In this document: positions 1 to 9,291 of the stretch, in pieces
Layout: each line of letters begins with the position of its first letter
How positions within the stretch are numbered: position 1 is the stretch's first letter
Assembly (NCBI GenBank): GCA_963844405.1
Contig: CAWJNZ010000010.1
Span: 1-64,000, forward strand
Length of the DNA: 64,000 bases
From: DASSUW01 sp963844405
Lineage (GTDB): Bacteria > Actinomycetota > Thermoleophilia > Solirubrobacterales > Solirubrobacteraceae
Direction of reading: 5' to 3'
The notes under the pieces: model-generated
Told to the model about the DNA's origin: nothing
Databases searched by the model: none
Seen by the model: the letters and a program-made list of their open reading frames with translations, nothing else
Made by a program: the position numbers and the translations under genes

Positions 1-1719
1 CGGCGGGCCCGGCGCTCGTCGTGGCGCCGCTCCCGGAGGTGGCGGGCGTCTGCCCGGCGCCGGGCGCCGACGGGTCCTCGGCCGGCGTCACGGCGGCGAT
101 GGACGGGTGGTCCAGGCCGTTGAAGGCGAGCAGCGCGAGGTCGGCCGACGAGACGTCGACGTCGGCGCCGGCCGAGGCGGCGCCGGCGGCGTCGCTGCTG
201 ACGACCGGCGCGGCCAGGGGTGCCGCGTCGAGCTCGAGGTCGCTCGCGAACGCGGCCGCCGACAGCGTCGTCGCGGCGGCCTGCAGCAGCGCGGTCGTGA
301 CCGGCGGCGGCGGAGGCGTGTACACGACCACCGGCGCGACGGTGACGACCGGCGCCGCCGAGACGACCGCGGTGTAGGTCGGGGTCGAGATGGCGGCGGG
401 GGCGATCGCGGCCGTGGGCTGCGCAGCGACGGGCGCCGGCGCGGGCTCGTCCGCGGCGTCGGCGGCGGCAGCGGCCGGCGCCTCCGCGGGCGCCTGCTCC
501 GGCGCGGGAGCCGCCTCGGCCGGCGCGGCCTCGACGGGCGCCGGGGCGGCGGCCGCCTCGGGCGCCGCCGGCGCTTCGGCAACCGCCGGCGCCACGGCCT
601 CGAGCTCGGCCACCGGCGTCCCCGCCTCGATCTCGGCCGCCGCCGGGGCGACCTCGACGGCCACCGGCGCCGCGGCCTCGGCCTCGGCCGGAGCGGCTTC
701 GGCGACGGCGGTCGGCGCCGCGGCCTCGACCTCGGCCGCCGGCGCCGCCACCGGAGCGGTCGTGACGGTCGTGGCGGCCGTCGCGGTCGTCGCGGTCGTG
801 ACGGTCGCGGCCGCCGCGGAAACCCGCCCGGCGGCGATGACGTCGTGGATCACCTTGTCGACCTCGACGTCGGTGAGCGTGCGCGCCGAGGCGGCGGGCG
901 CCTTCTTGGACGACCCCGCGCCCGACTTGCCCGCCGCACCCTTCGCCTCGGACTTGCCCGCGCCCTTCGCCTCGGCCTTGCCCGCCGCGCGCTTCGCGGC
1001 GGACTTGCCCTTGGTCGTGCTCCCCGCCTTGGCTCCTCCCGCGTCGTATGACTTGTCGTCCTGGATGACGGCGCTGTCGTCGCGCGGCAACGGCGGCAGG
1101 GCCGACGGGTCGAGCGGATCGACCGCGTTCTGAGCCTGGCCGACGGAGCTGGGGTCGCCGCCCATCACCGGCATCGGCCCAGTGTCGGTGTCGGTCACGG
1201 GCAGGCCGACGAACGGGTCCTCCTCCTCGCCGCCGGCCGCCGGTACCGGCGCGAGGTCGAGGCTGTCCTCGACGATGTCCAGCGGCGGCGCGACCTCGCC
1301 GCCCGCGGCGGGCGCCGGAGCGGCCGGCGCCTCGGCCTCGGCGGCCGGCGAGCTCGGGGCGGCCGCGGCCTCGTCGGGCGCGGCGGCGGCCTCGGGCGCC
1401 GCGGCGGCCGAGTCGAGTCGAGGACGCGGTGTCGGCGGCGCCGCTCCGCGGCGCGGTCGCGGGCTCGCTCGGCCTTGTCGCTCGCAGCCGGACGGTCGCC
1501 CTTGGCGGCCCGTTGCTTCTCGAACTGCGGGTACGCGAAGGTCGGCACCGTCACCGACGCGAGCGGCTTCTCGACCTCCGCGGTCGTGGCCGCCGCCGCG
1601 ACCGGCACCACGTAGGTGACCAGGAGCGACGCCAGCCCCAGCGTCGCGATCGAGCGCGCGAGCCGGCTTCTCCGGGCGAAGACCAATCCGTGGCGACGGG
1701 TGCTTGGGGAGCGTGTCAT
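1..1719 (-). CDS. Ala/Pro/Glu-rich exported protein, partial and frameshifted
   Basis: The ATG at 1719 opens a basic N-terminus followed by a hydrophobic stretch (about residues 21-43, ending VVPVAAAATT) that reads as a signal peptide or anchor. After residue ~95 the frame is lost at a 5-bp tandem duplication (agtcg twice, 1411-1420). Removing one copy restores an open frame that continues to the left edge. That frame encodes an Ala/Pro/Glu-rich region, a Lys/Ala segment (near 900-1020), the conserved-looking stretch DVEVDKVIHDVIAAGRVSA, then more Ala/Pro/Thr-rich sequence. Total length exceeds 570 residues, and the C-terminus lies outside the window. Composition resembles the tail of the M23 hydrolase at 12788-14619, suggesting a cell-wall or surface protein, but no catalytic domain is visible. 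The family is not recognised. Confidence 0.6.
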
Positions 1720-1739
1720 GGGGAGTACGACCGCGCTGC

Positions 1740-1759
1740 GCCCTCCCTACGTGGAGGGC
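1740..1759 (-). other. Hairpin in the leader of the Ala/Pro/Glu-rich gene
   Basis: A perfect 7-bp inverted repeat (gccctcc / ggagggc) with a 6-base loop lies 20 bases upstream of the start at 1719. It would be in the 5' leader if transcription starts near 1781. Its role is unknown. Confidence 0.3.
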
Positions 1760-1787
1760 TTACTACCGAGCCAGACTTCGAGTGCCG

Positions 1788-1793
1788 ACCCTA
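1788..1793 (-). promoter_or_regulatory. Possible -10 element (TAGGGT)
   Basis: TAGGGT on the minus strand matches the TANNNT hexamer seen before many genes here. It lies in a relatively AT-rich stretch (1790-1870) and would give a ~60-base leader for the gene starting at 1719. No -35 was recognised. Confidence 0.3.
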
Positions 1794-1894
1794 TGCAGAA
1801 ACAACTCGGCGCGGGTGATTTATTTTCAGCGCTGAGGTCGAATTAGGCCGATTGCAGGCGAAATTCACTGGCACCGAACGGTGACGGCGAGGCG

Positions 1895-4234
1895 TCACCC
1901 GACGGTGAACTCGACGCGGTTGCGATCCTTCGGCGAGAAGCGCGCCTCGGGGAAGCCCGCGCGGATCGTGGTTCGCGAGAACACGACGTAGCGTCCCGGG
2001 GCGAGGGACCTGCGCAGCGCGAGCCGCCAGTTCGCGGTGCCGTCCGCGCGGAGCCAGTGACGTCGCCCGCATCGCCCGTCCCTGAACCTTCCCCGCGTCG
2101 AGCTGAGCCAGGAGCACCGCCGGCCGTCTTCGCGCAGGATCGCAACGTCGACGCGAGCGGGCCGGAGCCGGCTCGAGGGCAGGTCTCCCGCGCCCCTGCT
2201 GGCCGTGCCCGCGAACCGGCGGGAGCCCCACGAGGAGACATCGCTGTCGCCGACCCCCACCACCTTCGGCGAGGCCGTGACCGCGTTGTTGCGCGGCTCG
2301 ACGTCATCCCGGGCGCTCGCCCGCAGCGCAACCCGCACGCGCGTCCCCGGCCGCGCCCGGGCCGGCGCCGCGACCGCCACGGCATCCGACGCCGACCTGC
2401 CTCGGGCAAGCGGATACGGCGCCTTGGACCCGACGCGCACGCGGCAGGTGGCCGTCCCCAGGTTCCGGAGCGAGAGCTCGAACCGCCGCGTGCCCTCGGT
2501 CGGGATCGTGCCGGCGGGGCCGACCCGCTGGACCGACAGGTCGCAGTAGCTGAACACGACGTGCACCGCCGTGCGGTTGTTGCTCGTGTTCGCGTCCGCC
2601 GGTGCGGCCAGGTCGATCAGCAGGACGTCGTCGGCGCGTCGGGGGCCGCGATAGGTGACCGGGACCGCGGGCGCGACGAACGTGGCGCCGGGCGCCAGGA
2701 CACCGGTCGCGATCGGGGTCATGCCGTAGGGCGCCGGGAGGCTGAGCGTGCCGGAGCACGACCGCGAGCCGACGTTCTGGACCCGGACGGTGAGCGCCGC
2801 CGGGCTCGAGCCCCGGAACACGATCTCCCCAGGCTCACCGGCCGCGACCGCGAGGTCGCACGCCTTCTCGGCGTCGATCAGCAGGCGGGCGTTGCCGAAG
2901 CTGTTGTCGGAGTTCTCGACGTACGTGCCCGCGACGGCGAGCCATCCCTGCGAGCCGGGCGCCGCCGACAGCAGCTCGCCGTTCCCCGGCGCCTGGACGA
3001 TGACGTCGCCGAAGCCGGCGCTCTGGAGATCGCCGTCGAGGCCGTTGAAGGCGGCGGCCGCCCAGTCGGTGAAGGACTGGCCTTCGACCGTGTAGGTCAC
3101 GGATCCGACCGCCACCAGCAGCTCGGGAGTGCCGGGCACCGCGACGAGCTCGTGCGCCTCGCTCACCACCGCCTGGCTCGCCGGGAGGAGCCGTCCACGC
3201 ACGTCGAAGCGCCGGACCTGGAGGCCGGTGCCGTCGGCGTTCGCGCGCGCGATGAACGCGTCGGTGTCGGACCCGATCTTGGTGGTGCCGGACACCCAGA
3301 GCCGCCCGCCGTGGACGATGAGGCCGCCCGGCACGGTGTCGATGCTGCCGACCACGAGCTCCCCTCCGCTGCCGAACGCCGCGTCGGGGGTCCCGTCGAA
3401 CTTGAAGGCGCGCAGGACGGCTGCGGCGTCGTTGGCCGTCACGGGCGGGTCGACGGAGGCCCACGCGATCAGCCCGCCTCCGGGCCGGAAGACGACGTCC
3501 ACCCGCTGGTCGCTGATCGTGGTGGTGGGGGTGAAGCTGATGCCGCCGGTGCCGAAGCCGGCGACGGGGGTGCCGTTCGCCTCCAGCAGGGCGACGAAGA
3601 GATCGTCGCGGGTCCCGTCGCTGCGCGATCCGGTGATGGCCAGACGGCCGTCCGGCCCCGGCTCGATGCGGGTGGCGACGTCGCTGTTGGGTCCGGGCTG
3701 GAGGACCACCCGGCGGACGCCGCCGACGAGATCGCCGAACGTGTCATCCGCCAAGCCCTTGTCGGTCAGACCGACCACGGCGACGTCGAACGCCGTGTCC
3801 GAGGCCGCGCTCAGGTCCGTCGCGACGATGACGCGGAGCCGCCCGTCCGGGAGCACGGTCATCCCCGTGCCGACGTCGGCCTCGGCGCCGACCCCCAGGG
3901 TCAGCGTCCCGTCACCCGCGAACCCGGTGTCGGGCGTGCCGTCCGGACGCCGGGCCGCGATGGCGACCTCCTGGCCGTCCCCGGTTCCGGCCACGCCGAC
4001 GGTGTAGATGCGGTCCCCGTGGACGGCCACGGCGGCCGGGACGTCGCGGAACGTGCCCGCGCTCCCCGGTGGAGGAAAGTCCGTCTTGACGATCCCCGAG
4101 GGCGGCGCGAACGCCGTGTCGAGGGTGAGGCTCGGCGCCGGGAAGGATTGAGCGCCCGCCGGCGGCGCGGCGGCCAGGAGCGCGGCGAGGGCCGCCGCAA
4201 GTGTGACCCTCGACCGCAGCTTGACCCCCCGCAT
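1895..4234 (-). CDS. Exported delta-60 repeat protein with CARDB-like domains
   Basis: A 779-residue protein with a signal peptide (RVTLAAALAALLAAAPPAGA). The N-terminal ~450 residues carry at least four delta-60-type repeats, recognised by segments such as RPDGTPDTGFAGDG and KFDGTPDAAFGSGG, which normally form a beta-propeller. Residues ~455-660 hold two CARDB-like Ig modules, each beginning with CDL. The last ~110 residues are Trp/Arg-rich (RLRPARVDVAILREDG onward) and look like a C-terminal domain common in exported proteins of this lineage. It starts 8 bases after the stop of the upstream gene, so the two are probably co-transcribed. The likely role is an extracellular or surface structural protein; no enzyme motif is visible. 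Confidence 0.75.
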   Translation of the reverse strand: MRGVKLRSRVTLAAALAALLAAAPPAGAQSFPAPSLTLDTAFAPPSGIVKTDFPPPGSAGTFRDVPAAVAVHGDRIYTVGVAGTGDGQEVAIAARRPDGTPDTGFAGDGTLTLGVGAEADVGTGMTVLPDGRLRVIVATDLSAASDTAFDVAVVGLTDKGLADDTFGDLVGGVRRVVLQPGPNSDVATRIEPGPDGRLAITGSRSDGTRDDLFVALLEANGTPVAGFGTGGISFTPTTTISDQRVDVVFRPGGGLIAWASVDPPVTANDAAAVLRAFKFDGTPDAAFGSGGELVVGSIDTVPGGLIVHGGRLWVSGTTKIGSDTDAFIARANADGTGLQVRRFDVRGRLLPASQAVVSEAHELVAVPGTPELLVAVGSVTYTVEGQSFTDWAAAAFNGLDGDLQSAGFGDVIVQAPGNGELLSAAPGSQGWLAVAGTYVENSDNSFGNARLLIDAEKACDLAVAAGEPGEIVFRGSSPAALTVRVQNVGSRSCSGTLSLPAPYGMTPIATGVLAPGATFVAPAVPVTYRGPRRADDVLLIDLAAPADANTSNNRTAVHVVFSYCDLSVQRVGPAGTIPTEGTRRFELSLRNLGTATCRVRVGSKAPYPLARGRSASDAVAVAAPARARPGTRVRVALRASARDDVEPRNNAVTASPKVVGVGDSDVSSWGSRRFAGTASRGAGDLPSSRLRPARVDVAILREDGRRCSWLSSTRGRFRDGRCGRRHWLRADGTANWRLALRRSLAPGRYVVFSRTTIRAGFPEARFSPKDRNRVEFTVG

Positions 4235-4242
4235 CGGACGGC

Positions 4243-5595
4243 TCAGCGCTCGCGCTCGACGATCGAGACGCTGCCGTCCCGGTGCTTGAACCGCAGCTTC
4301 ACGAGGCCCCTGCCGGCCGCGAAGTAGCTCGTCCGCGTGCCGCTCCCGAACCGGTGCCCGCGTTGGGCCAGCGTCGACCGCACGACGGTCGTCCGGAACC
4401 TCCCGGCCGGCGTCTTGACCCCCGTGTCGGTGCTGACCACCTTCGACGCTCCGGTCACGCGGAAGAGCTCCCAGTCGCGGCCGTCGCGGGCGCTTCGCCA
4501 GCTCATGCCCTTGCTGGCGCCGATCGGGACCACCGGGCCGAAGCCGAACGTCATGAGGTCGTACGGCGTGAAGAAGTGGCGGCGGTCACCCCGCGGCCCG
4601 AGCCGCGGGAACTTCGAGCGGGTCCCGGCCCGCGTGGAGCTCGACAGCAGCGTCACGCCGCTCAACCGGGTGGCGAACAGGTAGCTGGCGACCACCGCGA
4701 TCGGGCCCGAGAGGTGCTTGACGTCGACCTGGGCCGTGTTGTTGACCACCTGCGCGACGTCGATCTGCTGTCTGGACCACCTCTTCATATGCCGGGTGTT
4801 GCGCCAGCGGAAGACCGCGCGGTCGCCGCGATTGAGCGGAAGCAGGTTGACGTCGGTCGGCAGCGGCTTCGGCGACAGGTTCGTGGTCTGCAGATCCGCC
4901 CGGCTGATCTCGCCGCCGGCGTGGCGGAACTCGATCCGCACGGGGCCGACGCCGCGCACCCACCAGACCTTGCGGATCCCGCTGCCGAACGGATCCCCGA
5001 GCGCCCCGGCCTGCGTGACCTGCGACTCGACCTTCGCCGCCTGGATGCCGCCCGGGAACGCGGGAACCGCGACGCGCTCGCGGCCGCCGTAGCGGTTGTC
5101 GCTGACGACGTCGTTGCCCGCGCCGCCCTGCGCGCCCCAGCGCGTGCCGCGGAGCAGCGGCTCCGCGAGCACGGGAGCGCGGGTGCCCCAGATCGCGAGG
5201 TACAGCGCGCCCGCCATGCTGTTCCCGCACTCGCTCGCGACCGCGCAGAGGATCGGGTACTGCGTCGGCGGCGGCGTGCTCTGGTAGTTGAGGTTCACCA
5301 GGCCGCCCTCGGTGTGCTGGAAGTCCATCGTGCCGGCGCTCGGCACGCTCTGGGCCGGGGCGCCGACCTCCTGCCAGCGCACACGGAACGTGGTGTCCAC
5401 GCGCGCCTGGAGCGTGTACTGCTCGGTCCGCGGGGCCGACGAGTACGTGCTGTTGGACCAGGAGTAGGTCCAGGAGGCGCCGTCAGAGCGCGGCAGCCAC
5501 TGGTCCGCGGGATCCTCGAGGCCCTGCGCGCTCGCGGTCGGGGCGACCACTCCAAGGGTCACCAGCGCCGCCGCCATCCCCACCCTCCTCAACAT
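4243..5595 (-). CDS. Exported protein of unknown function
   Basis: A 450-residue protein beginning MLRRVGMAAALVTLGVV with cleavage likely after ASA. The mature part starts DPADQWLPRSDGASWTYSW and is rich in beta-forming sequence with many Arg and Trp residues. No family or catalytic motif is recognised. Internal stretches such as PLPTDVNLLPLNRGDRAVFRW and GVKTPAGRFRTTVVRSTL suggest two related beta-sandwich halves, which is inference only. It is the first gene of a probable two-gene unit with the delta-60 protein. A TAGGTT hexamer ends 6 bases before the ATG and there is no Shine-Dalgarno sequence, which fits a leaderless start at 5595. Confidence 0.65.
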   Translation of the reverse strand: MLRRVGMAAALVTLGVVAPTASAQGLEDPADQWLPRSDGASWTYSWSNSTYSSAPRTEQYTLQARVDTTFRVRWQEVGAPAQSVPSAGTMDFQHTEGGLVNLNYQSTPPPTQYPILCAVASECGNSMAGALYLAIWGTRAPVLAEPLLRGTRWGAQGGAGNDVVSDNRYGGRERVAVPAFPGGIQAAKVESQVTQAGALGDPFGSGIRKVWWVRGVGPVRIEFRHAGGEISRADLQTTNLSPKPLPTDVNLLPLNRGDRAVFRWRNTRHMKRWSRQQIDVAQVVNNTAQVDVKHLSGPIAVVASYLFATRLSGVTLLSSSTRAGTRSKFPRLGPRGDRRHFFTPYDLMTFGFGPVVPIGASKGMSWRSARDGRDWELFRVTGASKVVSTDTGVKTPAGRFRTTVVRSTLAQRGHRFGSGTRTSYFAAGRGLVKLRFKHRDGSVSIVERER

Positions 5596-5601
5596 GGGGC
5601 A

Positions 5602-5607
5602 AACCTA
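5602..5607 (-). promoter_or_regulatory. -10 element TAGGTT, leaderless start
   Basis: TAGGTT on the minus strand, 6 bases before the ATG at 5595. It fits the window-wide TANNNT-N6-8-start pattern. Confidence 0.5.
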
Positions 5608-5728
5608 ACCGGGCACAGGCAGCCGGGGCAACCGGTGGACGAACATTCGACCGGTCTAGTACTCGTGATCGCTGACCGCCGGCCCCCTGGAGTTCAAAAC
5701 GTGACCGTACCTGCCGAATCACCGGGAC

Positions 5729-7168
5729 GTGCGTCCCACTCTGGCCATCGCCGTCACGCTCCTCGCCCTCGTGCTCTCGTGCGCACAGGCCGCCGCGCAC
5801 GGCGTCGAGGGCGCGATCACGCACCGCGACACGCGGGCAGAGCTCGCGCTCGTGGACGTCGCCGCCACCGCGGCGGCCGCCGACGCGCCCGACGCGCTGC
5901 CGTACGAGTGGTGCGGCGAGGCCCGGACGACCGACGACACCGCGAACGACCCGCTGGCCGCCGGCTCGCCGCGCTTCAAGCTCGTCTACGCCCACCCGGC
6001 CGACCGCCCCGATCGCTTCCCCGAGTGGCGCGACGCCCTCCAGGGCAACGTCGCGCTGATCCAGCGCTTCATGGCCTCCCAGAGCGGCGGGGCCAAAGGC
6101 CTGCGGGTCGACATGGGGACGAGCTGCGGCCCGCAGTACGTGGACCTCCAGGTCGTCCACCTGAGCGGGCCGCGGGCCCAGTACGTCGACAACTTCAGCG
6201 CGATCGTCCGCGAAGTCGAGCCGCGCCTCGGCAAGGCCGCCGGCCCGCGCAACGTGATCGTCCTCGCCGACACGCTCAACGGCGGCGGCTACGACTACGG
6301 CCTCGGCGAGAACGTGCTCGGCGCGTCCGGCGACCGCCGCGGGGCGGGCAACATCCACAACTCGGGCGGCTTCGCGTCCGTGCTGTTCTCGCGCGACGGG
6401 ATCGCCGCCCCCGGCGCCGGTGCGCGCGGCTGGTGGCCGGAAGGCTTCCTGCACGAGATGAGCCACAACCTCGGCGCCGTCCAGTGGTCGGCCCCGCACA
6501 GCACGCAGCCGCCCGGCTTCCAGCTCCCCCGCTACGGCCACTGCTGGCAGGGCGCCGACGTCATGTGCTACGTCGAGGACGCCGGGGCCTCCAACCCGAT
6601 GCAGTACGACTGCCCGCGCGTCGGCGGCGCGATCCCCCAGGCCTACGACTGCGGCCGCGACGACTACTTCAACCCCGCCCCGCCCGCCGGCAGCTACCTG
6701 GCCGAGCACTGGAACGTCTACGACAGCGTGTTCCTCGCCGCGTGCGCGGAGATCGCCCCGGCCTGCGGCGGCGGCACCGACGGGCTGGCTCCCACCCCGC
6801 CCGTCGCCACCAGCGCCCCCGAGCTGTCCGGCGCGCCGCGCCGCGGCGCCAGCGTCGGCGCGCTGGCGGGCGCCTGGCGCAACGGCCCGCTCAGCTTCGG
6901 CTACCGCTGGCAGCGCCACCAGGGCGGCCGCTGGCGCGCGATCGCCGGCGCGACCCGCGAGGGCTACGTCCCCACCAAGCGAGACCGCGGGCACCGGCTG
7001 CGCGTCCAGGTCGTCGCCACCAACCCGGACGGCAGCGCGTCGGCCGTCTCCGCCCCGAGCGCCCGGGTGGCCGATCGCATGATCGGCCGTGCCCAGACGT
7101 TCACCAGCTCGCAGTGCTCCAAGCGCCGCTGTACGTCTAAGCGGGGTACTGCTCGCGCGCGTAGGTGA
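5729..7168 (+). CDS. Secreted zinc metalloprotease-like protein
   Basis: A 479-residue protein with a GTG start and signal peptide (LAIAVTLLALVLSCAQAAAHG). Residues ~245-255 read HEMSHNLGAVQ, a metzincin-type HExxHxxG zinc motif in which the usual third ligand His is Gln. A DVMCYVED segment about 30 residues on is a candidate Met-turn. Several Cys pairs (GTSCGPQ, CPRVGGAIPQAYDC, CAEIAPAC) suggest disulfides of an exported enzyme. After ~residue 350 follows a Pro-rich linker and an Ig-like repeat (RNGPLSFGYRWQR...) typical of surface proteins. Its 3' end overlaps the convergent acetamidase gene by 32 bases. Protease activity is inferred from the motif; substrate unknown. A zinc-free or differently liganded homologue is possible because of the missing His. 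Confidence 0.72.
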   Translation: MRPTLAIAVTLLALVLSCAQAAAHGVEGAITHRDTRAELALVDVAATAAAADAPDALPYEWCGEARTTDDTANDPLAAGSPRFKLVYAHPADRPDRFPEWRDALQGNVALIQRFMASQSGGAKGLRVDMGTSCGPQYVDLQVVHLSGPRAQYVDNFSAIVREVEPRLGKAAGPRNVIVLADTLNGGGYDYGLGENVLGASGDRRGAGNIHNSGGFASVLFSRDGIAAPGAGARGWWPEGFLHEMSHNLGAVQWSAPHSTQPPGFQLPRYGHCWQGADVMCYVEDAGASNPMQYDCPRVGGAIPQAYDCGRDDYFNPAPPAGSYLAEHWNVYDSVFLAACAEIAPACGGGTDGLAPTPPVATSAPELSGAPRRGASVGALAGAWRNGPLSFGYRWQRHQGGRWRAIAGATREGYVPTKRDRGHRLRVQVVATNPDGSASAVSAPSARVADRMIGRAQTFTSSQCSKRRCTSKRGTARARR

Positions 7169-8454
7169 GCAGGCCGCGGGCCTCGAGCCGGTCGGCCGGC
7201 GCGCGGAACGTCACGTGGACGACGCCGGGGTGGCGGCCGATCTCGATCGCCCCCGTAACCGTCGCCCGGTTCATGACCTCGGGCACGCTCATGCCGAGCA
7301 GCTCGGCCGCCCGCGCCAGCCCGTTGTCGGTCGCCGAGTTGAGGTCCGGGCCGGTGCCGACCACCGACACCGGGACGGTCTCCTCGAGCTCCTCGACCCC
7401 GTGCCGGCGGGCCAGCGTGAGCGCGCGCAGGCGCTCCTCCTCGGTCAGCGGCCTGGCCAGGAACGGCAGGTCCTCCGTCACCGGGAACAGCACCGGCCCG
7501 TCGATGCCGAGGCCCTTGATGACCTCGACCTCGAGCGTGACCGTGCCGGAGACGTCGCACGTGTGGCCGGCGATCTCGCCGTCGCCCTGCATGGCGTGCA
7601 TGTCGCCCAGGTAGACGCCGCCGCCGTCGACCTTGACCGGGCAGACGAGGATGGCGCCCGGGGCGCACCGCGTCGATGTCCATGTGCCCGTCGGTCTTGT
7701 GCTGCGCGAGCTCGCTCGGGCTGAGCGCGAAGCGGTGCGGGGCGCCGACGAGGAACGAGCCGAAGTCGCCCGCGTTGTGCGAGTCGGGCATCGTCGTCGA
7801 GGGCGTGGTGCCGAGCTGGCCGAGGAACGGGCGCAGCCGCGTGGCCATGCCGACGATGTCGTGCGGCGCGAACAGGAGGATCGGGTTCTGGCGCGAGTTG
7901 TCGGGCAGCGCGGCCATCCGCGCGGCGGCGTTGGCGAACGTCTCGGCGGCCTGCTGGTCGACGGTCACGCCGACCGTGTGCGTCGGGTCGAACGCGATCG
8001 TGTAGCCGTTGGTGAAGGTGAACGGGGTGGCGTCGGCGCCGCAGTTGGCGCAGCGGATCGACTCCGGGCCGATGCCCTCGACGCGCGTCTCCGGCCACTC
8101 GGTGCCGCACTCGGCGCACACCGGCGCGCAGTACGGGTCGCCGTTGAAGCGGCCCTCCATCGTCCGGTCGTTGCCGCTCGCGGTCGCCAGTGAGGTGACC
8201 TCGATGTCGCGGATGCGGATGGCGATCGCGTCGCCGACCTGCGCGCCCTCGACCGCCACCGGCATGCAGACCTCGTGGCCGCCGCGGATCGACGGCGTGA
8301 TCATCGGCCCCCAGCAACCGGGCGTGGTGTTGACGACGATGTGGCCGCCGTCGGCGACCGGCCCCAGCATCTGCAGGTCCGGGCCGAGCGTGCCGTCCGT
8401 GAACGTGTCGACGAAGACGGTCTGGCGGGACTGGCGGGTCTCGATCGTGGCCAC
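7137..8454 (-). CDS. Acetamidase/formamidase (FmdA/AmdA family), frameshifted
   Basis: The family hydrolyses short-chain amides (formamide, acetamide) to acid plus ammonia. The N-terminal part (to residue ~265) reads MATIETRQSRQTVFVDTF..., with HIVVNTTPGCWGPMI, a zinc-knuckle-like pair (CAECGTEW, CANCGA) and HNAGDFGSFLVGAPHRF. Frame is lost after DIDAVRPG, where one extra base lies in the C/G run at 7658-7664. The correct frame continues ILVCPVKVDGGGVYLGDMHA (the MHAMQGDGE active region) and ends EQYPA at 7137. Restored length is 438 residues, normal for the family. The stop of the MoaD-like gene lies 3 bases upstream, so the two form an operon. The frameshift hits a conserved site and is more likely sequence error than decay. 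Confidence 0.85.
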
Positions 8455-8457
8455 GGT

Positions 8458-8706
8458 TCACGCTCCTCCTGCAACAGGGATCAAAAGTGCGACTTCGTCG
8501 CCGGCGTGCAGCCGCTGCTCGCGCTCGGCGTGCGTGCCGGCGACCACCGGCAGCGCCGACCGCAGGGCGGGCTCGAGCTGGGGCTGCTGGGTGCCGAGCG
8601 CGGCGAGCAGGTCGTCCACGCTGGCGCCGTCGGCGAGGTCGATCGACAGCAGCGGCGCCTCCGCGAAGCGGTTCAGCCCGGCCCCCAGGCGGACGCGGAT
8701 GCGCAC
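8458..8706 (-). CDS. MoaD/ThiS-family sulfur-carrier-like protein
   Basis: An 82-residue beta-grasp protein: MRIRVRLGAGLNRFAEAP, a central ADGASVDDLLAALG helix and a C-terminus GDEVALLIPVAGGA. MoaD/ThiS proteins end in Gly-Gly, which is adenylated and thiocarboxylated. Here one Ala follows the GG, so the tail would need trimming, or the protein may not work as a classical carrier. The GTG start at 8706 is chosen because TAGGGT ends 7 bases before it. It directly precedes the acetamidase gene. A role in tungsten/molybdenum cofactor or thiamine synthesis is possible, but no other pathway gene is adjacent. Confidence 0.72.
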   Translation of the reverse strand: MRIRVRLGAGLNRFAEAPLLSIDLADGASVDDLLAALGTQQPQLEPALRSALPVVAGTHAEREQRLHAGDEVALLIPVAGGA

Positions 8707-8713
8707 GCGCTGA

Positions 8714-8719
8714 ACCCTA
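8714..8719 (-). promoter_or_regulatory. -10 element TAGGGT, leaderless start
   Basis: TAGGGT on the minus strand, 7 bases before the GTG at 8706. It would drive the MoaD-like/acetamidase operon. Confidence 0.5.
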
Positions 8720-8725
8720 CTCCTG

Positions 8726-8731
8726 CACAAT
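8726..8731 (+). promoter_or_regulatory. -10 element CACAAT before yqgE
   Basis: CACAAT lies 8 bases before the ATG at 8740, with no Shine-Dalgarno between. It is back to back with the TAGGGT element of the divergent MoaD-like gene. Confidence 0.4.
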
Positions 8732-8739
8732 GGTCGGGT

Positions 8740-9291
8740 ATGGACGAGTCGCTGCGCGGAAAGCTGCTGCTGGCGTCGCCCACGCTGCTGGACCCGAACT
8801 TCGTGCGGACGGTCGTCCTGATCGCCGAGCACACCGACGAGGGGGCGATGGGGCTGGTGCTCAACCGCCCGGCCGCGTCGAGCGTGGTCGAGGCGGTCCC
8901 CGACCTCGCGTGGCTGACCGGCGACGAGGAGCGGGTCTACGTCGGCGGGCCGGTTGCCGAGACGGCGGTCATCGTGCTGGCCGAGTTCGACCGCCCGGAG
9001 GCGGCGGGCGCGCTCGTGGACGACGACCTCGGCTTCGTGGGTACGGACGCCGACGACCCCGAGGCGCTGGACGGCGCCATCAGGCGCGCGCGCGTGTTCG
9101 CCGGGCACGCCGGCTGGGGCCCCGGCCAGCTCGAAGGCGAGATCGAGGAGGAGGCGTGGATCGTGGAACCGCCGCGGCGCGAGGAGATCTTCACCGAGGA
9201 CGCCGAGGGCCTGTGGGCCTCGATCCTGCGGCGCAAGGGGCGCCGCTACGCGCTGCTCTCGACCATGCCGCTCGACCCCTCCATGAACTGA
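8740..9291 (+). CDS. yqgE: YqgE/AlgH family protein (UPF0301)
   Basis: A 183-residue protein with the family hallmarks: GKLLLASPTLLDPNFVRTVV near the N-terminus, EGAMGLVLNRP, the YVGGPV motif (residues ~66-72) and GHAGWGPGQLEGE. Length is normal for the family. It is cytosolic; biochemical function is not established, although the family is often linked to transcriptional or envelope regulation. Transcription is divergent from the MoaD-like/acetamidase operon. The stop overlaps the start of the ACT protein gene (TGATG), implying translational coupling. Confidence 0.9.
   Translation: MDESLRGKLLLASPTLLDPNFVRTVVLIAEHTDEGAMGLVLNRPAASSVVEAVPDLAWLTGDEERVYVGGPVAETAVIVLAEFDRPEAAGALVDDDLGFVGTDADDPEALDGAIRRARVFAGHAGWGPGQLEGEIEEEAWIVEPPRREEIFTEDAEGLWASILRRKGRRYALLSTMPLDPSMN

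Noticed and set aside
107..1133. Long plus-strand frames over the Ala/Pro/Glu-rich region
   Set aside because: They are antisense shadows of high-GC low-complexity sequence with Arg/Gly or Ala/Ser-only composition.
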